From positions 61,543-125,542 of the forward strand of contig JAIUMV010000012.1 of assembly GCA_022565395.1 (NCBI GenBank): a stretch of DNA of 64,000 nt. Reading direction: 5' to 3'. Below are positions 1 to 8,497 of this stretch, piece by piece. Both the position numbers and the translations under genes were made by a program. The number at the start of each line of letters is the position of its first letter. Within the stretch, counting starts at the first letter, position 1. The notes under the pieces are model-generated. The model was not told the DNA's origin, made no database searches, and was given only the letters and a program-made list of their open reading frames with translations. Source of the DNA: Marinobacter sp. Lineage in GTDB: Bacteria; Pseudomonadota; Gammaproteobacteria; Pseudomonadales; Oleiphilaceae.

Positions 1-864
1 CAGATGCTGGTTTTCCTGAACCTGCAATAGCGCACCCACCAGGGCACGGGCATAAATGGGAAAGGTCGAAATTGCCTTGCTGACCGGCGCCTCATCATAA
101 CGGTAAAGGCCGATCTCCTCTTCCGTATCCAGCCGCAGGCCCAGGGTTTGCCGGTTATACACATAGGGACTGCGATCCGGCCTGGCCAGCAGAAAACGGG
201 CATTCTCCCGGTTGTAGTATTCCACCGCCCGGGCAGCGGCGGGGTCATTCACCATGTCAATGTAGCGCTCGCGGTCAAACAACTTGACGGGGTAGTTCAA
301 CATCACACCGCCATCCACGAATACCTGATTCTCGGCACCCAGCCGCTTGGCACGGAAAAACAGCGGCAAAGACATACTGATGCGCACCGCCGTCACCAAC
401 GACATAGTCGGGTGACGCTCGCGGGAGAACACCTCCGAATAGCCCGTAGACAGGTTGGTACCCACCACAAACAGATCCGGCAGGCCCGCCTTGTGCAGAT
501 CACTGAAGGTAGCACCGGACTTACCCAGCCGGTCTTTGACCAGCCCGCCAACCCAGTCACTGAAGAAGTCCCCCTTGTGCCAGCCGAACTCCTTCCACAG
601 CCGGCGGAAGTCCCTGATAAACCCGAAGGCGCTATCCATAAAATCCCTGAAGTCAGTAGAATCAAGGATTTGCTGCTGAGTCTTAAGGTCATACCCCAAG
701 GCATAAACCAGTGCATTAATCGCCCCCGCACTGGTGCCCCCAACCCGCAGGATATGGGGCAATATCCCCCGCTGGGCCAAAACCTGCATGGCGCCCACAT
801 AGGCGATGCCTTTGACACCGCCACCCTCAAACACCAGATTCCGGAATTGTGCAGTCACGGTCAT
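1..864 (-). CDS. Patatin-like phospholipase, 3' end outside window
   Basis: Reading leftward from an ATG at 864, this frame stays open to the window edge (288 codons) and lacks its C-terminus. The N-terminus carries the patatin signature: glycine-rich oxyanion loop EGGGVKG near residue 14, nucleophile elbow GTSAG near residue 44, and DGG near residue 190 holding the catalytic aspartate. Ser-Asp dyad enzymes of this family hydrolyse phospholipids or other acyl esters. No signal peptide is seen, so it is probably cytosolic. The start is supported by a GGGAG stretch just upstream. It is the first of three patatins in the window; substrate cannot be assigned. Confidence 0.88.
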   Translation of the reverse strand, partial: MTVTAQFRNLVFEGGGVKGIAYVGAMQVLAQRGILPHILRVGGTSAGAINALVYALGYDLKTQQQILDSTDFRDFMDSAFGFIRDFRRLWKEFGWHKGDFFSDWVGGLVKDRLGKSGATFSDLHKAGLPDLFVVGTNLSTGYSEVFSRERHPTMSLVTAVRISMSLPLFFRAKRLGAENQVFVDGGVMLNYPVKLFDRERYIDMVNDPAAARAVEYYNRENARFLLARPDRSPYVYNRQTLGLRLDTEEEIGLYRYDEAPVSKAISTFPIYARALVGALLQVQENQHL

Positions 865-1145
865 GCTCCCTACAGTCATCAATCGGGGCGCCACCGAACA
901 GCCTTGGCGAACTAATCGCAGGCAGTTTCTCAGGCGCTCCCACCAAAGGGGCGATCAGGCAACATTGTGCGCTGTGCCGCTCGGCTCCATGAACAGCAAG
1001 ACGGACCAGACACTGCGGAATTCGGCTGGCGAACCGACAAACAGGGGCCTAAAAAGGGCGAGGCGAACACCTCAACCCATAACCACAGTATAGTTTTTAA
1101 CCAGAAAGCTGCAGAAAGAAGTGTATAAACTCAAGGGAAGTCGAA

Positions 1146-1511
1146 CTAGAGCTGTATTCCATAGTGGCGCAGAACCATCACCATTGCTCCATAACAGAGG
1201 GCTGTGACCACAACAGATATCCCCAGGCTAAGGAAGAAATGAACACCCTGCATCAACAACAGAGGCAACGCGATAAACAATGCAAGTGATGGCAGCACAA
1301 GCCAGAACACACTGCTGGCGAGGGCACTGACCTTCTCCACATCGCCTGTGTCCAGATATAACCAGAGCATCGCCAGTACGGAAGTCAAAGGCACCGAAGC
1401 GAGTAGCGCGCCGAATAGCGAACTGCGCTTGGCGATTTCAGAAATGAGAACGACCAATACTGCAGTGACGACGACTTTCAAAGCGTAGTAGAACATCGGC
1501 TGGTACCTCAT
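1146..1511 (-). CDS. DUF3147 family membrane protein
   Basis: A 121-residue protein made almost entirely of four hydrophobic helices. The segment around residues 30-60 (SSLFGALLASVPLTSVLAM, then LYLDTGD) is typical of DUF3147 inner-membrane proteins, which have no known function. The ATG at 1511 is the only good start. Its neighbours are a patatin and an MFS transporter on the same strand, but gaps are too large to claim an operon. Confidence 0.75.
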   Translation of the reverse strand: MRYQPMFYYALKVVVTAVLVVLISEIAKRSSLFGALLASVPLTSVLAMLWLYLDTGDVEKVSALASSVFWLVLPSLALFIALPLLLMQGVHFFLSLGISVVVTALCYGAMVMVLRHYGIQL

Positions 1512-1541
1512 TTAGACGACTAAAGTGAGTCGATTTAAGCC

Positions 1542-2777
1542 CTAACTCAGATTATCAGGCAACAACGGACGATAGCGCACCATCAGCACCAGCACACCGG
1601 CCCCCAATAGCCCCGCCAGCACAAACAGCTGGCCATAACCCAGTATCTGGGCAATCACCCCGCCAAGCAGGCCTAACACACCGGCAGACACCACCTGCAA
1701 GGACGCCTGAATGGTGTAATCCGTACCTTCCCAGCCTTCCCGGCAAAAGCTCATCATCACCGCAAACAGGGCAACCGTTGACCAGCCATCCGCCCATTGT
1801 TCAAACAGGCCGATGCTGTACACCAGCACAAGCGTTGGTTCCCTCCAGACGATAAGCACCCAGGCAGCAATAGACACAGCCTGCGCCACCCCCGCCAGCA
1901 ACAGGCTCCACCAACCTCCCAGGCGCAGAAATAACCAGCCCCCCATTCCGGCGCCCAGCAAGCCCACCAAGGTACCCACCAGGGTAAACTGGCCAATCTC
2001 TGGCCGACTCCAGCCCAGATCCGTCAGCAACGGGCGCATCATCCCGGAGCCCATGGCATCCGCCACTTTGTAGCTCAGCAATACCAGCAGCCAGATCAGC
2101 ATGCCGGGCCGACTGATAAAGGCATAGAACGCATCCATCAGACCGGCACTGCGGTAACCGGACGGTGTAGCGCGAGGTGCCATCAGCGGTTGGAAGCAGC
2201 GCACCACCAACACCAACAGCAACAGCAGAACGCCCAGCCCCAGCACCACCTGCTCCGTTGCCCAGCTACCTGAAAGCATCAACAGCCCGGCGCCACCGGC
2301 CAACATGCCCACCTTGTAGCCACCCACCTGAATGCTATTGGCCAGCCCCCGCCAACGTGCCGGTATCCAGCGCACCGCCAGCCCGTCGGTGACAATGTCC
2401 TGTGTCGCCATGAGCAGGTTAAGCCCCAGAATCAACAGCAATACCGCAAACACCCCCCAGCCCGCCGGCGTCAGCCCCTGCCAGGCCAGCAGCACCAGCA
2501 AAGCGGCCGCCAGCAATTGCAGCCGGGTAATCCACTGCCCCGCACTGGTGCCGTTCAACAGGCTGCGATCCATGGCCGAAGACCAGAACACCTTGAGCAC
2601 CCAGGGCAACGCCAGCAGCTTGATGGCGCCAATCCACACCAGATCCACCCCCGCCTCCCGCCAGAACACCGGCAAAGCATGGGCAAACAACCCAGAGGGC
2701 AGGCCCTGAGCCAGGTAGAGGGCCGCCAGAACAGAAAAGGCTGGCACCAGACGGTGGTCGGTACGGTCGGCGTTAAT
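1542..2777 (-). CDS. MFS transporter, AmpG/RhtX-like, possible ATT start
   Basis: About 400 residues with roughly 12 hydrophobic helices. The N-terminal motif LAALYLAQGLPSG...LPVFWREAG, followed by LPWVLKVFWSSAMDR, is characteristic of the AmpG/PAT and RhtX/FptX branch of the major facilitator superfamily, which imports muropeptides or siderophores. Substrate is unknown. The first conventional start is GTG at 2747, but it leaves almost no N-terminus before helix 1. Ten codons upstream, in frame, is an ATT at 2777 preceded by AGGTGA at good spacing and by an in-frame TGA. I extend to that ATT with caution; the conservative CDS is 1542..2747. Confidence 0.7.
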   Translation of the reverse strand: MNADRTDHRLVPAFSVLAALYLAQGLPSGLFAHALPVFWREAGVDLVWIGAIKLLALPWVLKVFWSSAMDRSLLNGTSAGQWITRLQLLAAALLVLLAWQGLTPAGWGVFAVLLLILGLNLLMATQDIVTDGLAVRWIPARWRGLANSIQVGGYKVGMLAGGAGLLMLSGSWATEQVVLGLGVLLLLLVLVVRCFQPLMAPRATPSGYRSAGLMDAFYAFISRPGMLIWLLVLLSYKVADAMGSGMMRPLLTDLGWSRPEIGQFTLVGTLVGLLGAGMGGWLFLRLGGWWSLLLAGVAQAVSIAAWVLIVWREPTLVLVYSIGLFEQWADGWSTVALFAVMMSFCREGWEGTDYTIQASLQVVSAGVLGLLGGVIAQILGYGQLFVLAGLLGAGVLVLMVRYRPLLPDNLS

Positions 2778-2942
2778 GGTTCACCTCACAGGGCGTGGTA
2801 ATTGAGATGGCGGACAGTTTAATCGGATCGGATTTAAATTGTGAGAAGGATGTAGTTGCCCCCGCTCCGCGTCCCGGATGCCGCGTTGCTAAGTAGAGGG
2901 GCAGCACGAGCCCAGCCACGATATCCCGCCAATTTGCACAAT

Positions 2943-2977
2943 CAAGTCCCCTCTCCCTTGAGGGGAGAGGGTTAGGG
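2943..2977 (+). repeat. REP-type palindrome, copy 1
   Basis: Core CTCTCCCTTGAGGGGAGAG is an imperfect inverted repeat flanked by CAAGTCC and GTTAGGG. The same core recurs at 3005, 21991 and, inverted, 22093. The window also contains a REP-associated tyrosine transposase, the enzyme family linked to such elements. Confidence 0.8.
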
Positions 2978-3004
2978 CCGTGTCAGCGTAGATCATGCGG
3001 TATT

Positions 3005-3047
3005 CAAGTCCCCTCTCCCTTGAGGGGAGAGGGTTAGGGTGAGGGTG
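3005..3047 (+). repeat. REP-type palindrome, copy 2
   Basis: Direct repeat of copy 1 some 60 bases away, with the longer tail TTAGGGTGAGGGTGA that also follows the copy at 21991. Paired REPs in close spacing are typical of REPIN or BIME arrangements. Confidence 0.8.
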
Positions 3048-3081
3048 ACTAACCCGCCCCGCAGGGGCCATCCTCAATTCC

Positions 3082-3112
3082 AAAAACAAAAAAGCCCGTC
3101 AAATTGACGGGC
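3082..3112 (-). terminator. Rho-independent terminator of alkB
   Basis: On the minus strand a perfect stem GCCCGTCAA/TTGACGGGC is followed by TTTTTTGTTTTT. It lies 24 bases after the alkB stop codon. Confidence 0.85.
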
Positions 3113-3135
3113 CAGGAAGGGTATTACAAGAACAC

Positions 3136-4404
3136 TCAGGCAGCAGCGTTCTGCTCAGCCTCTTCAGCAACCTCAGCAGCCGCCTTGGCAGCCACTTCCG
3201 CAGCGAACTCGGCATACTTCGCCATCAGCTCTTCTTTACGCTCAGGGTCCCAGTTGATCTTGCTCAGGTCGCCCTTGTAATGCTCGATCACCCGCTTGTC
3301 CATCATCTCGAACCACTTGTTGGGCAGGTAGGCCGGCAGCAACATGGACGCGTAACCCGCAGGCAGTTGCGGTGCCTTTTCAAAGTGGCGCAGGGCCTGG
3401 AAGCTGCGGGTCGGATGGGCGTGGTGGTCTGAGTGGCGCTGCAGCTGATACAGGAACAGGTTGGTCACAATGTGGTTGCTGTTCCAGCTGTGTTCTGGCT
3501 GGGTGCGCTCGTACTTGCCATTCTCGTCTTTCTGACGCAGCAGGCCGTAATGCTCCAGATAGTTCACCGTCTCCAGCAGGCTGGCACCGTATACAGCCTG
3601 ACCCACCAGGAAAGGCACCGCCCGCGGGCCACACACCAGCGTTGTTGCGCCAAAGAAGCCAGCAGTCATCGCCCAGCCCTGCAGCAGCTCGTTATCCAGG
3701 CTCCAGAAGGACTTGCCACGGCGCGCCAGACGCGTCTTCTCAATCTCAATAGCAGACTTGATACCACCGACCACGGTACGCGGCAGGAACTTCCAGAAGC
3801 TCTCACCCATACGGCTGGTAGCCGGATCTTCCGGGGTAGCGACCCGCTTATGGTGGCCAAAGTTGTGTTCCACCACAAAGTGGGTGTAGCCGGTGGGCGC
3901 CAGTGCGGCCATGGCCAGCAGTTTGTTCATTTTGTTGGACTTGTGGCCCAGCTCATGAGCGGTATTGATACCGATACCATTAACCGCGCCCACTGTCAGC
4001 ATCAGGCCAATCTTGTCAGATAACGGGGTTTTCTTGCGGCTGGCCAGCCAGGCACCCAGGAACGTCATAGCGTACTGGGTGGGGATGAATGCCTTGACGA
4101 TACGCTCGTAATACTTGTCCTGCTCCAGCTGTTTGACAGCTGATTCAGGCGGGTTGCTGGTGTCCTCACCAATCTTGCGATCCAGTGCCGGGATAATCCC
4201 ATGCACCAGTGCCGGACCTGTCCAGGCCAGGGCGCGCAGCTTCTTCGGGGCGATGGCATAACCCGCCAGCGCAGTAAAACCAATCACGGGCAAGCCAGGG
4301 CCCAGCAGCCACATGTAGCGCTTGGGGTCTTTCCAGCTGGCTTGCGGGGTTTCGCTGTTGCCGGCCGCTTTTTGTATTAGGTCGTCACGGGTTTTGGCAT
4401 TCAT
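3136..4404 (-). CDS. alkB: Alkane 1-monooxygenase AlkB
   Basis: Integral-membrane di-iron hydroxylase that converts medium-chain n-alkanes to 1-alkanols with O2 and electrons from rubredoxin. At 422 residues it matches family length. The diagnostic histidine boxes are present: HELGH (150-154), EHNFGHHKRVAT (179-190), and HSDHHAHP near residue 325, plus the AlkB-specific NYLEHYGL near residue 282. Several hydrophobic helices occur in the first half. The C-terminus is an unusual alanine/glutamate-rich helix. GAGGAG precedes the ATG. No rubredoxin or rubredoxin reductase gene lies in the window, so these must be elsewhere. It is a single-gene unit with its own terminator. Confidence 0.95.
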   Translation of the reverse strand: MNAKTRDDLIQKAAGNSETPQASWKDPKRYMWLLGPGLPVIGFTALAGYAIAPKKLRALAWTGPALVHGIIPALDRKIGEDTSNPPESAVKQLEQDKYYERIVKAFIPTQYAMTFLGAWLASRKKTPLSDKIGLMLTVGAVNGIGINTAHELGHKSNKMNKLLAMAALAPTGYTHFVVEHNFGHHKRVATPEDPATSRMGESFWKFLPRTVVGGIKSAIEIEKTRLARRGKSFWSLDNELLQGWAMTAGFFGATTLVCGPRAVPFLVGQAVYGASLLETVNYLEHYGLLRQKDENGKYERTQPEHSWNSNHIVTNLFLYQLQRHSDHHAHPTRSFQALRHFEKAPQLPAGYASMLLPAYLPNKWFEMMDKRVIEHYKGDLSKINWDPERKEELMAKYAEFAAEVAAKAAAEVAEEAEQNAAA

Positions 4405-4439
4405 GGCAAAAAAGCTCCTCGGTGTTCATCGACCCCTAC

Positions 4440-4468
4440 ACTTTATGTCGGACAATCTTGCAATTCAA
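4440..4468 (-). promoter_or_regulatory. Candidate sigma70 promoter for alkB
   Basis: On the minus strand TTGAAT (4463-4468) and TAAAGT (4440-4445) are separated by 17 bases, each matching four of six consensus positions, about 35 bases upstream of the alkB ATG. The surrounding AT-rich stretch 4461-4479 has short inverted arms (CAATT/AATTG) that could be an operator. Confidence 0.4.
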
Positions 4469-4525
4469 CATTTAAATTGTAAAAGACCTCAAAGTGGTAA
4501 GGGGTTGGCCCAAAGCGACCGCTGA

Positions 4526-5065
4526 TCACCAGTGGATCCGGCTCAACCCAAACGCATCATCCGCCGCCCCCCGCAATTCGGCGCGCAAGGTGACCCACTG
4601 CCGGCTCAGTTGCTCCCAAGCCCCCGAGTCACCGGCTTGTACCTGTTTCGCCGTGGCCAGTGCCGTCTGGGCCATGCGGGTGAACAGCTCATAGAAGCCC
4701 TCCCCCAGCAGCAGCCGATGGATTTCCAGATCAACAAACAGCGTTGTCAGGGGCACAAGCTCGTTACCCCGCATCACCCCCTCCTGCAGCGGCTGCCCTG
4801 AACGGGCCCGGTTAAGGTCAGTCATCACCTGCTCAAGGCGTGCGGACAAGCCATTCACCAGGGCAAAACGCTCCGCCAGAACCTTTTCTTCAAAGGCCGA
4901 GCGGCGGGCAAAATGAATTTCAAGCTGTTTGGATTGCAGGCTGAACTGGGTGGACACTACCTTTTCCACCACCAGTTTAAGCAGAAAGATCAGAGCTGCG
5001 CCGATGGCCAGCAACAGCACAATGCCGGGCGAATAATTGGCGAGCCATGCCATGAGCTCTTGCAT
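4526..5065 (-). CDS. Membrane-anchored hypothetical protein
   Basis: A 179-residue protein with one N-terminal transmembrane helix (about residues 12-32, IVLLLAIGAALIFLLKLVVE) followed by a soluble alpha-helical, probably coiled-coil, cytoplasmic part. I do not recognise a family. The reading frame extends to a TTG at 5077, but GGAGG lies inside that extension just before the ATG at 5065, so I use the ATG. It lies upstream of alkB on the same strand with a 120-base gap holding the alkB promoter, so it is probably a separate unit. Confidence 0.65.
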   Translation of the reverse strand: MQELMAWLANYSPGIVLLLAIGAALIFLLKLVVEKVVSTQFSLQSKQLEIHFARRSAFEEKVLAERFALVNGLSARLEQVMTDLNRARSGQPLQEGVMRGNELVPLTTLFVDLEIHRLLLGEGFYELFTRMAQTALATAKQVQAGDSGAWEQLSRQWVTLRAELRGAADDAFGLSRIHW

Positions 5066-5292
5066 AAGAACCTCCAAAGCACAGGCCAGAGTAAGAACCC
5101 ACCTCCCAACACAGGGTCCATCCTAAGCATAGCCCGCCTTTTCAACACACACCCTGCCCCAACCCGGCAAAGACAGTTTCAACAGCGAACAATTGGCCTT
5201 TAAGGCTATTCCACTTGGAGCATTTGCCCATTGAGGCACCGCCACCGGTCAGCAATGATTCAAGGTGTAGCAACCAGACCCACAGGATCATC

Positions 5293-5955
5293 ATGGACCC
5301 GTACCTTCGCGCCACGCCCTTCTTTGACTTTGACAACCCAACCGTCAGCCAATGGACCGAGCGCACCCTGGCCAACGTCAGCCCCGACCCCATCAGCCAG
5401 GCCAAGGCGCTGTATCTGGCGGCACGGGATGAGGTCTGCTACAACCCCTATGTGTTCAGCAGTGATCCGGACACTTTTCGCGCCAGCCATGTGCTGACAG
5501 CAGGCGAAAGCTACTGCATCCCAAAAGCGATCCTGCTCGGCGCCGCAGCCAGGCAGGTGGGCATACCCAGCCGCCTGGGCCTGGCAGACGTCAAGAACCA
5601 CCTCTCCAGCCCTCGGCTGATCGAAGTACTGCGGTCAGATATTTTCCGCATGCACGGCTATATCGAGCTGTACCTTGAGGGCCAGTGGGTCAAAGCCACA
5701 CCGGCGTTTGATCACAGACTGTGCCAGGTCATGAAGGTGGAACCCCTGGAATTCGACGGCCGGACCGACTCGGTATTTCAGCCCTATACCGCCGACGGCA
5801 AAGCCCACATGGAGTACATCGAGGACCACGGCATCTACGCAGACCTGCCCTACGACTTCATCATGGCAGGCTTGCGGGCAGCCTATAGCCACCTGTTCGA
5901 GGATGAGGCAGCCTACCGCAACGCCGGCGGCAGCCTGCAGCATGATCTGCGCTGA
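5293..5955 (+). CDS. Transglutaminase-like domain protein
   Basis: A 220-residue cytosolic protein with a transglutaminase/protease-like core. The putative triad is Cys75 in ESYCIPKA, His121 in MHGYIELYL and Asp140 in TPAFD, in the usual C-H-D order. Such bacterial stand-alone domains are usually cysteine proteases or amidases of unknown substrate. The open frame begins at 5215, but AGGA lies six bases before the ATG at 5293 and the encoded MDPYLRATPFF matches a natural N-terminus better. It stands between divergent and convergent neighbours, so it is likely monocistronic. Confidence 0.75.
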   Translation: MDPYLRATPFFDFDNPTVSQWTERTLANVSPDPISQAKALYLAARDEVCYNPYVFSSDPDTFRASHVLTAGESYCIPKAILLGAAARQVGIPSRLGLADVKNHLSSPRLIEVLRSDIFRMHGYIELYLEGQWVKATPAFDHRLCQVMKVEPLEFDGRTDSVFQPYTADGKAHMEYIEDHGIYADLPYDFIMAGLRAAYSHLFEDEAAYRNAGGSLQHDLR

Positions 5956-5973
5956 CGGCGCCAGGCAGCAACC

Positions 5974-8034
5974 TCAGAAACCCACCTGCAGCCCCACATA
6001 GGCGGTGCGCCCCGGCGCAGGTTCAAAGTAGCCACGATTGGCCAGCGGCCGGTCGCTATTGGCATTGATGCGCACATTGGCCATGTACCGGGTATCCGTC
6101 AGGTTGCGGATACCGCCATACAAGGCCCACTGCTGCCGACCCAGCCAGCGCTCGGTACCCACCCGGGTGTCCAGCAGCCAGACAGAGTCCACCCACGTCT
6201 CATTGCTGTTCTCCGCATAAAAGCCACTGCTGTAGCGGCCATCCAGCGTGGCGTAATGCCCGCCGGTGCCCTGCCAGCGCAGCTGGCTCACCCACTGTTG
6301 CCGGGGCAGGCCCGGTAACTGATTACCGCTGACATCTTCACCACCCTGGGGCGCAAACTGACGAAAATGATAGCGCGCCACCGTCAGCGCACTGCTCAGG
6401 CGCCATGCCGGCGTGGGATACCAGGCCAGCCCCAGCTCCACCCCGTCCCGGTCGGTTTCACCGGCATTTTCGTAGAAGGTCCGGCCATCCTCCTCGTAGG
6501 GCACAATTTCATCCCGTACCCGAATGGAGAACACCGCCAGGTCATAACTGAGCGCCCCCAACCAGCCCCGCATACCCACCTCCTTGGCGAGGGAGGTCTG
6601 CGGCTCAAGGTCCGGGTTAAAGCCAGTACCTGCTGGATTGGCGAACTCAGTGAAGGTGGGTGACTCATAGGCACTCGCCAGATTGCCATAAAGTTGATGG
6701 GGCCCGGCCCAGCGGTAACTGAGCCCCGCAACGCCACTAAACTCATCAAATACCCGGCGGCCGGAATTGGCACCCAGCCGGTCATCAATGGCCAGCCGCA
6801 GGCGGTCATAACGCGCCCCCAGGGAAAGCGTCAGGGCATCCGTCAGCCGGGCATCGGACTGGGCAAACACACCCACCGAACTGGCATTTTGCTCTTCATC
6901 CGCGGTCTGGCCGGTAACCGCCCCCTGTGGGGACACACTGAAACGCTGGCGGTCATCCACTTGCTCCCGCCATTCCACCCCCACCACCGAGCGCAACGGT
7001 AGTCGCCCCAGGCTGTGGGCCTGCACCCGCTCCACCCCGACGCCATAGAACCAACGATCAAAGCTGATCTGACTGTTGCCCGGAAACGGCAGCTGCTGAA
7101 AGAAGTCCCGCCGCGAGGCAAACACCGTAGCCTGCCAATAGCCATCCACGGCCGACTCATCACGGTAAATCACCCCCAGGGTTTGCTGCTCCACCTGTTG
7201 CCCCGCATTCAGGGCAATGGCGGGTGCAGTGGCCTGGCGCCGGTCTGCAGCCACCTGCGCGGCGGTCAGCCCGCCGGGGTCCTGTGCCGTGGGCAGGTCC
7301 AGCCAGGACCCTACCACCGTCACGGCGCGGTCATCACCCCAATGCCAGTTCACCTTTGCGGACAACAGTCGCTTGTCCACCTCACTCTGGGCCCGGTAGC
7401 CATCATAGGCAAGCCGCGACACACTGAGGTGCGCATCCCCGCCGTCAAAGGCAGCACCCGTGCGGGCCGACAATTTCCGAAAGCCATCCCCGCCGCCATC
7501 AACACTCAACTGATGCAGGGGCCGGGTCTCACCGCCGCTCAGGGTGGTGACATCAATCACCCCCCCAGCGCCATTGCCATACTGCACCGCCGCCGGCCCC
7601 CGGATCACCTGCACCTCTGCGGTGCTGTCCAGATCAATGGCATCCACCTGGGACTGACCATCCGGCAGGGTGTAAGGAATACCGTCCACCCGCAGTTGCA
7701 GACCGCGCACACCAAAGGGCGCCCGCGCCCCGAAACCACGGGTGGAGATACGCAGGTTCTGGGCATAGTTATAGCGGTTCTGAAAGTAGAGCCCCGGCAC
7801 CCCCTGCAGAGCCTCATCCAGCTGCACCCGCTGTTGCCCCTTCAGGGCACTGCGGGTATCCACCACCGACACCGCCGCCGGGGTATCGTAAAGATCCCGG
7901 CTCAGGCGCGGTGCAGTCACCTCCAGCACCAGCTCCCCCGGTGCTATCTGCGGTGCGCTGCCCGACTCCGCCCATACCGCCTCCACGGCCAACATACCGA
8001 CCAGTGAGGCCAAGATAGGACGCCTGATATACAT
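5974..8034 (-). CDS. TonB-dependent outer-membrane receptor, YncD/PqqU-like
   Basis: A 686-residue receptor. Residues 1-22 form a signal peptide ending VWA. A plug domain follows (about 40-160) with TRGFGARAPFGVRG, LRVDGIPYTLPDGQ and VIRGPAAVQYGNGAGGVI, a pattern seen in the YncD/FecA-like branch. The rest is a beta-barrel ending in an aromatic residue (GLQVGF). YncD (PqqU) takes up pyrroloquinoline quinone in E. coli, but other members import iron chelates, so the ligand is open. A longer frame starts at 8091; GGAGAGA just before the ATG at 8034 and the signal peptide decide the start. It is transcribed divergently from the truncated regulator at 8107. Confidence 0.88.
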   Translation of the reverse strand: MYIRRPILASLVGMLAVEAVWAESGSAPQIAPGELVLEVTAPRLSRDLYDTPAAVSVVDTRSALKGQQRVQLDEALQGVPGLYFQNRYNYAQNLRISTRGFGARAPFGVRGLQLRVDGIPYTLPDGQSQVDAIDLDSTAEVQVIRGPAAVQYGNGAGGVIDVTTLSGGETRPLHQLSVDGGGDGFRKLSARTGAAFDGGDAHLSVSRLAYDGYRAQSEVDKRLLSAKVNWHWGDDRAVTVVGSWLDLPTAQDPGGLTAAQVAADRRQATAPAIALNAGQQVEQQTLGVIYRDESAVDGYWQATVFASRRDFFQQLPFPGNSQISFDRWFYGVGVERVQAHSLGRLPLRSVVGVEWREQVDDRQRFSVSPQGAVTGQTADEEQNASSVGVFAQSDARLTDALTLSLGARYDRLRLAIDDRLGANSGRRVFDEFSGVAGLSYRWAGPHQLYGNLASAYESPTFTEFANPAGTGFNPDLEPQTSLAKEVGMRGWLGALSYDLAVFSIRVRDEIVPYEEDGRTFYENAGETDRDGVELGLAWYPTPAWRLSSALTVARYHFRQFAPQGGEDVSGNQLPGLPRQQWVSQLRWQGTGGHYATLDGRYSSGFYAENSNETWVDSVWLLDTRVGTERWLGRQQWALYGGIRNLTDTRYMANVRINANSDRPLANRGYFEPAPGRTAYVGLQVGF

Positions 8035-8106
8035 TCTTCTCTCCCTGGGGTTATGTCTTGATAAGATACCGATAAAAGGACTCGCCGCCACACTGCAAGG
8101 ACCGCC

Positions 8107-8439
8107 ATGAACCGCATCGACCGCCTCACCGGCACCATACTACTGCTGCAGTCTCACCGGGCCATCACCGCCGAGCAGATCGCCAGCCACTGGGAAATCA
8201 GCCTGCGCACCGTCTACCGTGACCTTGCGGCCCTGACAGAAGCCGGCGTGCCCCTTTGGTTTTGCCCGAACCACAAAGGCTACCGGTTGATGGATGGCTT
8301 TCACCTGCCCCCGGTACAGTTTACTGACCAGGAAGCGACAGCCCTGTTTGTTGCGGGTGCCGTGACGAATACGATAGCAGACACCAGCCTGCAACAGGCC
8401 CACGCATCCGCGCTGCTGAAGATACGAGAATATTGTTAG
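8107..8439 (+). pseudogene. Truncated YafY/WYL-type transcriptional regulator
   Basis: The N-terminal 110 residues of a YafY-like regulator survive: a winged helix-turn-helix (about 1-60, with ITAEQIASHWEISLRTVYRDL) and the linker leading to ALLKI. Full-length relatives are about 230 residues and continue into a WYL ligand-binding domain that is missing here. The break falls directly on TTAGGGGCAGGCACC, a copy of the dispersed TGCCTGTCCC-type motif, suggesting loss by rearrangement. It may still encode a small DNA-binding protein. It sits 72 bases from the divergent TonB receptor, which it may once have controlled. Confidence 0.7.
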
Positions 8440-8497
8440 GGGCAGGCACCAAATAGCAAAATAGCAGCACTGTCGAGTGCCCCAGCGCTATTACATG

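Larger units (their letters stand above)
2778..3135. other. Intergenic region with REP pair and alkB terminator
   Basis: No gene is seen between the transporter start and the alkB stop. The stretch holds two near-identical REP palindromes and the alkB terminator, listed separately. The left third is featureless to me. Confidence 0.6.

Noticed and set aside
148..915. Plus-strand reading frame of 255 codons at the left end
   Set aside because: It is antisense to a patatin frame with all catalytic motifs; the plus frame has no recognisable features.
7015..8007. Plus-strand frame of 330 codons
   Set aside because: Antisense shadow of the TonB receptor gene.
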